64,000 bases of DNA from Roseofilum reptotaenium CS-1145 (lineage in GTDB: Bacteria > Cyanobacteriota > Cyanobacteriia > Cyanobacteriales > Desertifilaceae). Positions within the stretch are counted from its first letter, which is position 1. Every line of letters begins with the position of its first letter. Below are positions 26,604-35,230 of the stretch, one piece after another. The position numbers and the translations under genes were made by a program. The stretch lies in assembly GCF_028330985.1 (NCBI RefSeq), contig NZ_JAQMUE010000088.1, positions 62,001-126,000 on the forward strand, read 5' to 3'. The notes below the pieces were generated by a model that did no database searches, was not told the origin of the DNA, and worked only from the letters and a program-made list of their open reading frames with translations.

Positions 26604-26688
26604 CCACAAACAGTGAAAATAAAAACACTCCTCATCCCCTTAACTTAGAGGATAACAGACTATACAGCATATATAGTATTTTTGAATA

Positions 26689-26782
26689 GACCTCTTGCAT
26701 CAGTGGGCAGAAAAGGAATAGTCATGCAGTAATCCTATATTCTGATTGACTATTGCCGATTGCCTAACGTCCGCAAGAAGTC
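26689..26782. mobile_element. MITE-like element with TA target duplication
   Basis: The ends GACCTCTTGC (26689-26698) and GCAAGAAGTC (26773-26782) are inverted repeats with one mismatch, each flanked by TA (26687-26688 and 26783-26784). This is the pattern of non-autonomous IS630/Tc1-type elements. It sits between clpP3 and the J-domain gene. A 10-bp inverted pair GGATAACAGA/TCTGTTATCC (26650 and 26786) encloses it. Confidence 0.6.
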
Positions 26783-26804
26783 TACTCTGTTATCCACCGC
26801 TCAA

Positions 26805-27401
26805 CTAAACCCGGTCTACGATCACCTTATCGATGAGACCATACTCTTTGGCCTCTTCAGAAGACATGAAATAATCGCGATCGGTATCCTTTTCAATTTT
26901 CTCTAGGGGTTGTTTGGTGTGTTTCGCCATTAGCTCATTCAACTGCGAGCGAGTGCGGAGAATTTGTTGAGCTTCAATTTGAATATCCGTCGCTTGTCGT
27001 CTCCCTACACCGCCGAGGGGTTGGTGAATCATGATCCGAGAATGGGGCAGTGCCAACCGTTTACCTGGACTCCCCGCCGCCAATAAGAAGGCTCCCATGG
27101 AAGCGGCTAACCCTACACAGATGGTGATCACTTCTGATTTAATGTGCTGCATGGTATCGTAAATGGCCATGCCTGCGGTCACCGAACCACCAGGAGAATT
27201 AATGTACAAGTAAATGGGCTTATTCTGGTCATCGGAGTCTAAATAGAGCATTACCGCTACCAGTTGGTTGGCTAAACTATCCGTAACTTCACGGCCGAGA
27301 AAGATGATCCGCTCTTGATAGAGGCGATCGTAAATATTAATCCACCGCTCATAAGGACTTCCAGGGAGACGATAGGGAACACTAGGAACACCGATAGGCA
27401 T
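26805..27401 (-). CDS. clpP3: ClpP3-type ATP-dependent Clp protease proteolytic subunit
   Basis: 198 aa from [14 protein letters not shown], the conserved cyanobacterial ClpP3 start. The catalytic triad is complete: S101 (GLAASMGAF), H126 ([10 protein letters not shown]), D176 (DTDRDYF). In cyanobacteria ClpP3 forms an essential mixed barrel with the inactive ClpR and is served by ClpC. clpR lies immediately upstream in the same direction, 69 nt away, consistent with a clpR-clpP3 operon. A longer open frame adds nine residues at the start, but the alignment start fits better. Confidence 0.94.
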   Translation of the reverse strand: MPIGVPSVPYRLPGSPYERWINIYDRLYQERIIFLGREVTDSLANQLVAVMLYLDSDDQNKPIYLYINSPGGSVTAGMAIYDTMQHIKSEVITICVGLAASMGAFLLAAGSPGKRLALPHSRIMIHQPLGGVGRRQATDIQIEAQQILRTRSQLNELMAKHTKQPLEKIEKDTDRDYFMSSEEAKEYGLIDKVIVDRV

Positions 27402-27470
27402 AAGAAAATACCAAAAAATGAACAACAAAACAAAAGGATAAACGTCAATAAACGTTCAATTGCCCAAGGG

Positions 27471-28160
27471 TTAAGAACTCATGGCAGGCATGGGTTGGGG
27501 AAGATCCTTGCTACTGGTTAATACTTTATCAATCAATCCATATTCTTGGGCTTCTTCAGGAGTCAGGTAGAACATGCGATCGGTATCTTTGGCAATTTTC
27601 TCTACAGTTTGGCCCGTATTTTGGGACAAGATCGAGAGCATCGTCTGTTTATTGTCGATCACTTCCTTCGCCCGAATTTGAATATCCGTGGCTTGCCCTT
27701 GTGTACCTGTGCGCGGTTGATTGAGGACGATGGTAGCATGGCCCAGACTAGCACGACAGCCTTTAGTCCCAGCCGAGAGGATCATGGATGCAGTTCCCAT
27801 GGCTTGACCAATGCAAATGGTATGCACGGGAGGTTTAATATAACTGAGGGTATCGCAGATGGCGAAGGCTTCAGTTTCAAAACCAACGGCTTCTCCTCCA
27901 TACCAGGAGGTTCCAGTGGAGTTGATGTAGAAGTAGATCGGTTTTTCGGGACTGTCAAACTGTAGATACAACAGTTGGGCGATAATCAGTTCGGTGACAT
28001 CGATCCCAACTTGTTGTTTGACTTGATCGTCGGAAAATAGGGGCATCCCCAAATAAACGATGCGCTCCTTGAGGAGTAAGGAGGCTAGATCTGGGGGGGG
28101 CGTTCGATAATAGGCATCTCCATAGTAGGGAGATTGTACGGCCTTAATCGGTGTATCCAT
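27471..28160 (-). CDS. clpR: ClpR, catalytically inactive ClpP-like subunit
   Basis: 229 aa with a ClpP fold but none of the triad: the Ser position is Gly (IGQAMGTASM instead of xxAASMG), the His position is Asn (ATIVLNQP), and the Asp position is Met (DTDRMFY). That loss is the family hallmark of ClpR, not damage. It builds heteromeric rings with ClpP3. Its N-terminal extension (MDTPIKAVQSPYYGDAYY) is typical of cyanobacterial ClpR. First gene of the clpR-clpP3 pair; the promoter should lie in the repeat-rich region 28161-28469. Confidence 0.94.
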   Translation of the reverse strand: MDTPIKAVQSPYYGDAYYRTPPPDLASLLLKERIVYLGMPLFSDDQVKQQVGIDVTELIIAQLLYLQFDSPEKPIYFYINSTGTSWYGGEAVGFETEAFAICDTLSYIKPPVHTICIGQAMGTASMILSAGTKGCRASLGHATIVLNQPRTGTQGQATDIQIRAKEVIDNKQTMLSILSQNTGQTVEKIAKDTDRMFYLTPEEAQEYGLIDKVLTSSKDLPQPMPAMSS

Positions 28161-28236
28161 AGACTAGGATTGCTATTGAATGGCTATTTGTTAATATTTC
28201 TTATCCTAGCGCGATCGGGCGTTACGCGCTGGGTTA

Positions 28237-28308
28237 GGGGATGGGGGGACAGGGGGATGGGGAGATGGGGAGACACTCCGGACACTCCAGATGGGGGGAT
28301 GGGGAGAG
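28237..28308 (+). repeat. G-rich tandem repeat in the clpR upstream region
   Basis: Irregular GGGGGAT/GGGGAGAT units with an embedded direct repeat GACACTCC (28272 and 28281). This tract and the MITE-like element at 28352 fill most of the 309-bp gap between clpR and the exonuclease gene. Confidence 0.75.
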
Positions 28309-28351
28309 TAAACAAAAGAGGTATAGGATGGGAAACTAGAAACCAGTTTGT

Positions 28352-28445
28352 ACAGTACTTACGCATTCGGGCTATATCTGTAGGGATGATTAATGAATCA
28401 CCCCTACATTGAGGATTAGATTTCCATGCTCTGCGTAAGTCCTAT
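28352..28445. mobile_element. MITE-like palindromic element
   Basis: The ends ACAGTACTTACGCA and (reverse complement) ATAGGACTTACGCA match at 12 of 14 positions. Inside is a second hairpin, TGTAGGGATGATT (28379) against AATCACCCCTACA (to 28408). No clear target duplication, so the mobile origin is inferred from structure. Confidence 0.5.
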
Positions 28446-28469
28446 TGTCAAAAGATTAGATCCTAGATT

Positions 28470-29030
28470 ATGCCTAAACTCGATCGTATTGTTGTTATTG
28501 ATATTGAAGCCACCTGCTGGCGTAAACGATCGCCACCTGGCGAACACCATGAAATCATTGAAGTGGGTATTGCTACGGTTGATTTAACCTTGGGTAAGCC
28601 TTTAGAAAAGGATAGTATTTTAGTTAAACCGACACTTTCTAAGGTGAGTGAGTTTTGTACTCAACTGACTACATTAACTCAAGAGCAAGTGGATACGGGA
28701 GTGAGCTTTCGGGAAGCGTGCGATCGCCTGCAAAGTGAGTATCACACCCATAAGCGAGTTTGGGCAAGTTATGGTAACTACGATCGCACTCAGTTTGAGA
28801 AGCAATGTGAAATGCTGGAAGTGCCCTATCCCTTTAGCACTCGACATATTAATATTAAAACTCTCTTGACGGTTCTCCACGGTTTACCGAAAGAAGTGGG
28901 GATGGCGCAAGCCTTAGACTTGCTGAATCTTCCTCTGATCGGAACCCACCATCGAGGGATTGATGATGCGTGGAATATTGCCCATATTCTGGCCCATTTA
29001 ATGGCAGCCTATAGGAATGGTAATGGGTAA
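28470..29030 (+). CDS. DEDDh 3'-5' exonuclease (RNase T/DnaQ fold, KapD-like)
   Basis: 186 aa forming a single exonuclease domain. Motifs: Exo I D11 and E13 (IVVIDIEATCW), Exo II with D104 (YGNYDRTQFE), Exo III H157-x4-D162 (HHRGIDDAWNIA). The DEDDh arrangement is complete. It resembles inhibitor-of-KinA-like and ERI-1-type exonucleases that trim RNA or DNA ends; the natural substrate is not evident. It ends 6 nt before menE, so the two probably share a transcript. Confidence 0.85.
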   Translation: MPKLDRIVVIDIEATCWRKRSPPGEHHEIIEVGIATVDLTLGKPLEKDSILVKPTLSKVSEFCTQLTTLTQEQVDTGVSFREACDRLQSEYHTHKRVWASYGNYDRTQFEKQCEMLEVPYPFSTRHINIKTLLTVLHGLPKEVGMAQALDLLNLPLIGTHHRGIDDAWNIAHILAHLMAAYRNGNG

Positions 29031-29036
29031 TCAGTC

Positions 29037-30452
29037 ATGGTTAAGACGGCGATCGCTGATTTAGTCCAATCCTTTCACCTGGTTTGTCCCCAGAGCGATC
29101 GCCTTTATCCCCTATTCTGGGAAAAATATCAGCATTTGGGCCAATATGCCACTCCTCCCAGACTGCTGCTCAATGAATCTGAACCTGTTCCTTTCCTCGC
29201 AGGGTTTTTCGCTGCTATTGCCGCCCAAACCCCAGTGTTTCTCGGTAACCCCCAGTGGCAAGCTTCAGAATGGCAACAAGTGTGGGAACAGGTTCAACCC
29301 CAACTGGTTTGGGGAACGGTTCCCTGTTCCCCAATAGAAGCGCCGCCACCTCCGCCCTTTTCTGGTACTGTGATGATTGCGACAGGAGGATCGTCGGGAA
29401 AGATTCGCTTTGCAATGCATACCTGGGGAACCCTCAGCGCTTCTGTTGAAGGGTTTACCCGCTATTTTAACGGTTCAGAATATATTCATTCCCCTCAATC
29501 ACCCTTAAAAAACGAGATGTTGATCCGTTTGAGAACAGAGGAATTTGTGCCCTCTGATGCTATTGACTGCTGTTGCACGCTTCCCCTCTACCATGTCAGT
29601 GGACTGATGCAAGTGATGCGAACCTTTCTCACAGGAGGCACTCTAGCCCTTGTGCCGTATCTTTCTCTGACGGATTTCCTTCCTTTTAATCCGCAAAATT
29701 ACTTTATTTCTCTGGTTCCTACCCAACTTAAGCGCTTGTTATCCAATTCTTGCTCTTGCTTATCTCAATTTCGGGCGGTTCTGTTGGGAGGAGCGCCGGC
29801 TTGGCCAGAATTATTGCAACAGGCTAAACAGGCTAAAATACCTGTGGCACTCACCTATGGCATGACGGAAACGGCTTCCCAAGTGGCAACCCTGAAACCT
29901 GATCGCTTTTTTGCGGGTAATATTAGTTGCGGTCAACCCCTACCCCATGCTCAAATTACTATCCAAGATGATGAGGGGAACTCTTTACCCACGCTGCAAC
30001 CGGGACGAGTGGCGATCGCCTCCCCATCCCTGGCTTTAGGCTATTTCCCCCATCTCTTTCCCGGCGATCGCTCCTTCTTAACGGATGATATGGGTTATTT
30101 TGATAACGAAAAATACCTGTATATTCTCGGTCGTCACAGCCAGACGATCATGACTGGGGGAGAGAAAGTTTTTCCCCAGGAAGTGGAAGCGGCAATCCGG
30201 GCAACACAATTAGTTCAAGATGTAGCAGTCATGGGTCTTCCTGATGCAGACTGGGGGGAACGGGTCACGGCGGTATATGTGCCCCAGAATGAATATGTAA
30301 CTTCAGACACGGTAAAGGAGGCGATCGCACCCCATCTCAGCCGTTATAAGCAACCCAAGACTTGGGTTGCAGTTGAGAAACTTCCCCGATCTCCCCAAGG
30401 CAAGCTTAATCAAGCTACCTTGCGCAAGCTAATCGCACGAATCAACCATTAA
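29037..30452 (+). CDS. menE: o-succinylbenzoate-CoA ligase MenE
   Basis: 471 aa, an AMP-forming acyl-CoA ligase. The P-loop-like motif is MIATGGSSGKIRF, the adenine-binding block LTYGMTETASQVA, the hinge with DDMGYFD and YILGRHSQTIMTGGEKVFP, and the C-terminal lysine in SPQGKLNQ. MenE activates o-succinylbenzoate for phylloquinone, the photosystem I quinone. It is shorter than general fatty-acyl ligases, as MenE proteins are. Other men genes are not in the window. Convergent with the small gene that follows. Confidence 0.88.
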   Translation: MVKTAIADLVQSFHLVCPQSDRLYPLFWEKYQHLGQYATPPRLLLNESEPVPFLAGFFAAIAAQTPVFLGNPQWQASEWQQVWEQVQPQLVWGTVPCSPIEAPPPPPFSGTVMIATGGSSGKIRFAMHTWGTLSASVEGFTRYFNGSEYIHSPQSPLKNEMLIRLRTEEFVPSDAIDCCCTLPLYHVSGLMQVMRTFLTGGTLALVPYLSLTDFLPFNPQNYFISLVPTQLKRLLSNSCSCLSQFRAVLLGGAPAWPELLQQAKQAKIPVALTYGMTETASQVATLKPDRFFAGNISCGQPLPHAQITIQDDEGNSLPTLQPGRVAIASPSLALGYFPHLFPGDRSFLTDDMGYFDNEKYLYILGRHSQTIMTGGEKVFPQEVEAAIRATQLVQDVAVMGLPDADWGERVTAVYVPQNEYVTSDTVKEAIAPHLSRYKQPKTWVAVEKLPRSPQGKLNQATLRKLIARINH

Positions 30453-30469
30453 TCATTGTTAACTATTGA

Positions 30470-30808
30470 TTATTCATGGACAGGCGCTTGAGCATACTCT
30501 TGGGTATAGACTTGCTGCCACAAATACTTAACATAAGATTTCGTGGCAGGTAGCAGTTGACCTTGAGTTGCTAAATCAGTAGCTGTGCGGTCTAAAATCC
30601 GCAAATCAATGGCACTGAGCCGTTTCCGTCTTCTGGTGGAAGATAAGAGCCAAACCAGTTTGTACATCGTGCCAGGATCTCTGGTCAAATTGGGATTCGA
30701 CCAAGCTAAAGCCAAGGTACTCTGTGAATCATGAGAGGACAATCTCTCCGTCTGATCCCAGTATCCTCGCTGGCGGAGTTGCTGGTAAAACGATTGTTCA
30801 ATTGTCAT
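30470..30808 (-). CDS. conserved hypothetical protein
   Basis: 112 aa from MTIEQSFYQQLRQRGYWDQ; a longer open frame (to 30877) adds 23 residues, but AGAAGAG precedes the inner ATG. Soluble, mainly helical, basic; no motif I recognise. A segment TMYKLVWLLSSTRRRKRLS precedes a C-terminal helix with SYVKYLWQQVYTQE. I cannot assign a function. Transcribed against menE. Confidence 0.55.
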   Translation of the reverse strand: MTIEQSFYQQLRQRGYWDQTERLSSHDSQSTLALAWSNPNLTRDPGTMYKLVWLLSSTRRRKRLSAIDLRILDRTATDLATQGQLLPATKSYVKYLWQQVYTQEYAQAPVHE

Positions 30809-31015
30809 AGCGCAATTCTCTTCTAGCAATCCCCTGTGGCAACTTGACCAGGGGTATTTATCTGAATATCTTAACAATTTATTAATATTTTAGCAATGAA
30901 TCGAAATGAACGTTACTTCGAGATCGGGAAAAACACACGATTGAATCCTCAAGGCGATGTACCAAAAGCCGATTTCCTATTCCCTATCACCAAGCGCTAT
31001 AAGTAAAATGAAATA

Positions 31016-31045
31016 CTCCTCTCTACTGCTAGCAGTAGAGAGGAG
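31016..31045. terminator. perfect 30-bp palindrome
   Basis: CTCCTCTCTACTGCT joined directly to AGCAGTAGAGAGGAG, about 45 nt beyond the stop of the PEP-CTERM gene. On the - strand TATTTCATTTTAC follows, so it may terminate that gene. It could equally be a dimer-binding site. Confidence 0.55.
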
Positions 31046-31088
31046 CTTAGATGTTAAAGATTGTGAAGTGCGTAGGTGTTTTGATTCA

Positions 31089-31766
31089 CTAGCATTCTTG
31101 CTTGCGCTTTAAGCTCATCCCGATAAGTCCCACACTCAAAAGCCCAAGCACTGTAGCGGGTTCAGGAACCTTTTGAACTTTCGCCCACACTCCACGTTTT
31201 TTGGATTTCCCCTCTTTGGTAATTAGGGTTCCGTTAACGTTTTCTACGTTTCCAAACCAAAGATCTAATTGATATTTCATCCCATCAGCTTCTACCATGG
31301 CAGAGATAGAAGCTGGGTCTATTTTTACTTTGTCAGGTCGGTTCCAAAAAAGATTAAAGGTTTCGTCAACAGTTAAATCAAAATTTAGAGTTTCTTCAAA
31401 GTCAGGCAAGGCAAAATCTAAAGTAAGGCTTAGATCTACCCCTTTAAACTTTGTCAAGAAAGGAGTCTGTTCATTCTGATGCAGAATATGACCCACTTTA
31501 AAGGCTTCTCCAAGCTCGAAGTCAACATCAGTTTTTCCCTTGTAGCCTAGCCCACTTTTTTCGTGGGGTTTATCAAATAGTCCTCCCCACAGAATAGCTT
31601 CATAACCGCCATACGTTCCCTGGTCAATATCAGAAAAACGACTGCTCTCAGGATTTGACCAATCGGCTGACGATCCAGCTAGAGTATAAGCCTCAGCCGG
31701 AGTTGCTAAAAATCCCAGGGTTGCAGTTAGGGCGATCGCTGATAATTTGGCAGTGGCTTGATGCAT
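31089..31766 (-). CDS. PEP-CTERM sorted exported protein
   Basis: 225 aa from the ATG at 31766 (GAGGGA lies just upstream). Signal peptide with hydrophobic core AIALTATLGFLATPAEA (cleavage near AEA), a beta-rich middle resembling choice-of-anchor type extracellular domains (ILWGG, LTLDFALPDFEETLNFDLTV), and a C-terminal PEP-CTERM tag: VPEPATVLG, hydrophobic helix, KRKQE. Such tags are cleaved by exosortase during export. Function of the middle domain unknown. Confidence 0.85.
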   Translation of the reverse strand: MHQATAKLSAIALTATLGFLATPAEAYTLAGSSADWSNPESSRFSDIDQGTYGGYEAILWGGLFDKPHEKSGLGYKGKTDVDFELGEAFKVGHILHQNEQTPFLTKFKGVDLSLTLDFALPDFEETLNFDLTVDETFNLFWNRPDKVKIDPASISAMVEADGMKYQLDLWFGNVENVNGTLITKEGKSKKRGVWAKVQKVPEPATVLGLLSVGLIGMSLKRKQEC

Positions 31767-32067
31767 GATAAATCCCTCGCTAGTTGTAGAAAAATAAAGA
31801 TCTAAAGATGAACTCACTATCAGTAAATTTTGGGCTATTTAATGTATTTTTTAGTTAATCGATTCACTTGGACTCCCTACAAAGCCATCATGCTTGTCCA
31901 AACTTTAAAATGTCAATCCTTTTTGAGTGTCTTTACTGAATCTTTAAATTTCTAGAAACCGTAAAATTGCGGTAAAATCGTTAATCGCACTGATGAATAC
32001 AAGGTTTCAAGGGTTTGAAATCTCTGTAAGAATACAGGGATTTATGAAGATTTTGTAAAGTGAGGCG
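31767..32067. promoter_or_regulatory. 301-bp gene-free stretch upstream of the PEP-CTERM gene
   Basis: It should hold the promoter of the PEP-CTERM gene on the - strand and the end of the mnmE transcript. I see weak hairpins (CTGTA-TTCT-TACAG near 32030 on the - strand) but no clear terminator or promoter box. Confidence 0.3.
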
Positions 32068-33447
32068 TTATTTACCAATACAAAACCGACTAAAGATTTG
32101 ATCGAGTACAGATTCAGTCACTTCTTCTCCCGTGACTTCACCCAAGGCTTGAATCGCTCCTCGTAAGTCAATAGTCCAGAAATCGAGGGGGAGCTGTTCG
32201 GCAATGGTGGCTTCAACTTGTTCTAGGGAGACTTTAGCGCGGGTAAGGGCGGAGGTTTGGCGCTGGTTAATAGCAATATCGAGATTAGCCGCTTGCAAGT
32301 TGCCTCCATTAACAGCAGTAATAATGGCTTCTTCTAGATCTTCAATGCCTTGTTTATGGGCGGCTGCGGTTTTGACGATCGCCACAATATCCACAGGCAA
32401 ACCAGGGGGTAGATCGCCAACTAAATCGATTTTATTGAGGATGAGGATTGTTTTTTCGGGGGGCAGTTGCTCGTAAATGGCTCGATCTTCTGCCGTCCAT
32501 CCAGCAGCAGCGTCGAGGGTAAACAGAATCAGATCGGCTTTTTGCGTAGCTTGGCGCGATCGCTCGACACCGATTTTTTCCACGCGATCGCCAGTTTCCC
32601 GAATGCCTGCGGTATCTAAAACTTGGATGGGAATTCCCCGCACCACTAACTGGGTTTCCACAATATCACGGGTGGTTCCCGGTAGATCGGTAACGATGGC
32701 GCGATCGCTCTGACTCCAAGCATTGAGTAAACTCGATTTTCCCACATTGGGGCGACCGACAATCGTCACCTTTAATCCACTGCGCAGCAGTTCACCCTGA
32801 TTAGCCGTGGCTAAAATATCCGTTAATTGGTCTAATACTTGGTTGATTGCACGGATGATGTATGATTCATCCAAAGGGGGGAGATCGTCTTCAAAATCAA
32901 TCCTTGCTTCAATTTCTGCTAACAGATCTACACAAGTTTTGCGTAGCTGACGAATGGGAGAAGCCAACTTTCCTTGAATTCCGGCTAAGGCTAATTCCGC
33001 GGCTTGGGGCGATCGCGCCCCCACCAAATCTGAGATACTTTCCGCTTGAGTTAAATCAATACGTCCATTGAGAAATGCTCTCAGGGTGAATTCGCCCGGT
33101 TGCGCCAGTCGAGCGCCTTGCTCTAAGCAAAGTGTCAGCACCTGTTGCACCACCATGATGCCCCCATGACAGTGAAATTCCACCACATCTTCGCGGGTGT
33201 AGGAACGGGGTGCTTTCATAATCATCAATAAGGCTTCATCCACCGTTGAACCCGTTTGCGGATCGCAGATATAACCATAAAGGATACGATGGCTCTTCCA
33301 AGGCTGATTTCCAGGAGCATCAAAGAGCAATTGAGCCATCTCTAATGCTTGGCTTCCCGATAGTCGAACAATTCCCACACTACCTGTTTGTGGCACAATA
33401 GCAGTGGCGATCGCGGCGATCGTCTCTCTTTCTGGGGGATGATTCAT
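32068..33447 (-). CDS. mnmE: tRNA modification GTPase MnmE
   Basis: 459 aa. An N-terminal tetrahydrofolate-binding domain ([10 protein letters not shown] to about 120), helical domain, inserted G domain with G1 GRPNVGKSS (231-239), G2/G3 region PGTTRD and DTAG (278-281), G4 NKID (338-341), and the C-terminal FCIGK with the essential Cys. With MnmG it installs the carboxymethylaminomethyl group at U34 of certain tRNAs. Standard, full-length. Alone here; MnmG not adjacent. Confidence 0.96.
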   Translation of the reverse strand: MNHPPERETIAAIATAIVPQTGSVGIVRLSGSQALEMAQLLFDAPGNQPWKSHRILYGYICDPQTGSTVDEALLMIMKAPRSYTREDVVEFHCHGGIMVVQQVLTLCLEQGARLAQPGEFTLRAFLNGRIDLTQAESISDLVGARSPQAAELALAGIQGKLASPIRQLRKTCVDLLAEIEARIDFEDDLPPLDESYIIRAINQVLDQLTDILATANQGELLRSGLKVTIVGRPNVGKSSLLNAWSQSDRAIVTDLPGTTRDIVETQLVVRGIPIQVLDTAGIRETGDRVEKIGVERSRQATQKADLILFTLDAAAGWTAEDRAIYEQLPPEKTILILNKIDLVGDLPPGLPVDIVAIVKTAAAHKQGIEDLEEAIITAVNGGNLQAANLDIAINQRQTSALTRAKVSLEQVEATIAEQLPLDFWTIDLRGAIQALGEVTGEEVTESVLDQIFSRFCIGK

Positions 33448-33609
33448 CTTTAGATTCCCTTGAGAAAACGCTTACTTGAACTCGCCAATTATAAAGTTAC
33501 CAAAAAACGAATAGAATGTGGCATTGAATTTACGCTGCCAGAACCGAACACGTATGTAGAATCTCCAGTCACCATTTAAATCTTTGTAACTTCAACCCAT
33601 TTCCACATC

Positions 33610-34065
33610 TTAGGCTAAGGGTTCGTCATCGTCCATTTGTACATCTAAATTAGCCGCTAAAACTTCTGCCATCATCACTTCTAGAGCAGCCGTGTTTAAA
33701 GAACTAACCGGTTGGTTTTGCAGTGGATTAGAGAGAGGAATTAACCGCAGGATACGATTCTCTTGAACTAAATCAAAATAGGTTTCTTGGTCGTCAGATT
33801 GTTTCAATTCTAAATAATCAAAGCTTTCAATATTTAGATATAAGGTATGATTCGCCAGGATAGTCGATCGCAGTGGATCGGTAAACACTTCTTGGATATA
33901 CGCTTCCCCAGTAGCTTGGGTTTGTTGATCGAATAGTTCAACATAACGGACACGATGGAGATCCCCAATCACTTTCTGAATATCCTGTGGATTCACAACG
34001 ATCCCTCTGTTGAGAATACAAGGAGCAGGTAACCGTGTATTGCCAGGTAATTGATCGTAACTCAT
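33610..34065 (-). CDS. conserved hypothetical protein
   Basis: 151 aa, acidic, soluble. It begins MSYDQLPGNTRLPAPCILNRG; the middle has alternating strands (RYVELFDQQTQATGEAYIQEVF, TLYLNIESFDYLELK) and the tail is MDDDEPLA. No signal peptide or membrane helix. I do not recognise the family. Flanked by mnmE and cobS without operon-like spacing. Confidence 0.6.
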   Translation of the reverse strand: MSYDQLPGNTRLPAPCILNRGIVVNPQDIQKVIGDLHRVRYVELFDQQTQATGEAYIQEVFTDPLRSTILANHTLYLNIESFDYLELKQSDDQETYFDLVQENRILRLIPLSNPLQNQPVSSLNTAALEVMMAEVLAANLDVQMDDDEPLA

Positions 34066-34385
34066 GGGAAAAACTCTCTAATTTCAAAAGAGGACGACAA
34101 GACTACTGACGATTTGACATCCCAAGACTGCACCCTAAGATAGAATGGCCTATTAAAGTAGCCTATGAGACAATTCTATCCTAACTCTTTGGCCGATACT
34201 TGCCAGATTCTACGGATTTTTTGATCGAATTAGAAGTATCGATCGCGTAAGTAAAACGGCAGTCATCTAGTCGCCGTGTTTCTGATGACACTCACCTCTG
34301 AACAGAGGGAAAATGCAGATCAACGACCAAGAAAACAGAGTAGATGTCTATTGGCAGATTAACATAGAGCATGGGGGGAGTGGCA
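34066..34385. other. 320-bp gene-free stretch before cobS
   Basis: Divergent intergenic region that should carry promoters for the hypothetical gene to the left and for cobS. I see no hairpin, repeat or recognisable operator, and no cobalamin riboswitch box that I could identify by eye. Confidence 0.3.
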
Positions 34386-35144
34386 ATGATATGGATCTGG
34401 CGAATCGGTGGAGCAATTGCTTTTTATACGAGTATACCGATTCCTCGCTCTTGGCCCTTAGAGTTTTCCGGAATAGCCAGGTTTGCGACTTTAGTAGGAA
34501 TGCTGATCGGGACAATATTAGGGGTGATGAATTGGTGTTTATGGTCTGTAGGAATGCCCAATTTTACCCGCAGTTCCGTAATCATTGCCCTCTGGGTTGC
34601 CATCACTGGGGGATTACACTTAGATGGAGCGATGGATACGGCTGATGGTTTAAGTGTCATGGATCGCGATCGCCGTTTAGAGGTGATGAGCGATAGTGTG
34701 ACGGGGGCATTTGGAGCGATATCCGCCATCCTGATTCTATTACTGAAAACGGCGGCTATGAGTTCCTTAGACCCCCAACACCTGTGGATGGCGATCGCCA
34801 TTCCTGCATGGGGAAGAGCCGGACAACTTTGGGCAATTTGGCGCTATCCCTATCTCAAACCGACGGGAAAAGGAGCCTTTCATAAAGCAGCGATTCAATC
34901 CTACAAAGATGTTTTACCGTCCTTGATTCTGCTCATTGCTCTGAGTGGTGTACAAGCAGCGCTCAATCCCCAACAGAGCATCGAGATTCTCAGCTTAACA
35001 TTAGGATGGGCGGCGATCGCCGGGGGAAGCGCATGGTGGTTCAATCATCAACTCGGAGGACATACCGGAGATACCTATGGTGCAGTCGTGGAATGGACAG
35101 AAGCATGGAGTTTAGTTTGGGCGATTTTGATAGGCAATGGGTAA
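34386..35144 (+). CDS. cobS: adenosylcobinamide-GDP ribazoletransferase CobS
   Basis: 252 aa integral membrane enzyme. Motif GGLHLDGAMDTADG (Asp-rich, Mg2+ binding) at about residues 78-91, followed by RRLEVMSDSVTGAFG; several hydrophobic helices; a second conserved block near the end with HQLGGHTGDTYGAV. It joins adenosylcobinamide-GDP to alpha-ribazole in the last steps of cobalamin synthesis. The start at 34386 follows GGGGGGAG; an in-frame ATG at 34371 would add five residues. No other cob gene is beside it. Confidence 0.92.
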   Translation: MIWIWRIGGAIAFYTSIPIPRSWPLEFSGIARFATLVGMLIGTILGVMNWCLWSVGMPNFTRSSVIIALWVAITGGLHLDGAMDTADGLSVMDRDRRLEVMSDSVTGAFGAISAILILLLKTAAMSSLDPQHLWMAIAIPAWGRAGQLWAIWRYPYLKPTGKGAFHKAAIQSYKDVLPSLILLIALSGVQAALNPQQSIEILSLTLGWAAIAGGSAWWFNHQLGGHTGDTYGAVVEWTEAWSLVWAILIGNG

Positions 35145-35164
35145 TATAGCGCGCAGTGCTATAT
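35144..35164. repeat. short hairpin ATATAGC-GCGCAGT-GCTATAT
   Basis: It sits directly at the cobS stop. It belongs to the dispersed TAGCGC-N3-GCGCTA family also found at 41858, 55951 and 61688. Confidence 0.7.
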
Positions 35165-35230
35165 CTCCGCGTCCCCGCGTCAGCCGGTAGCGCTATACTG
35201 GGCAAGGTGTTGGAGTGAATCGTCGAATCT

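Noticed and set aside
27471-28160. clpR as a damaged clpP pseudogene because the triad is missing
   Set aside because: Loss of all three residues with an intact frame and ClpR-specific N-terminus is the family norm.
34313-34645. 110-codon + frame over the cobS start
   Set aside because: Shifted frame of the true cobS gene; no independent support.
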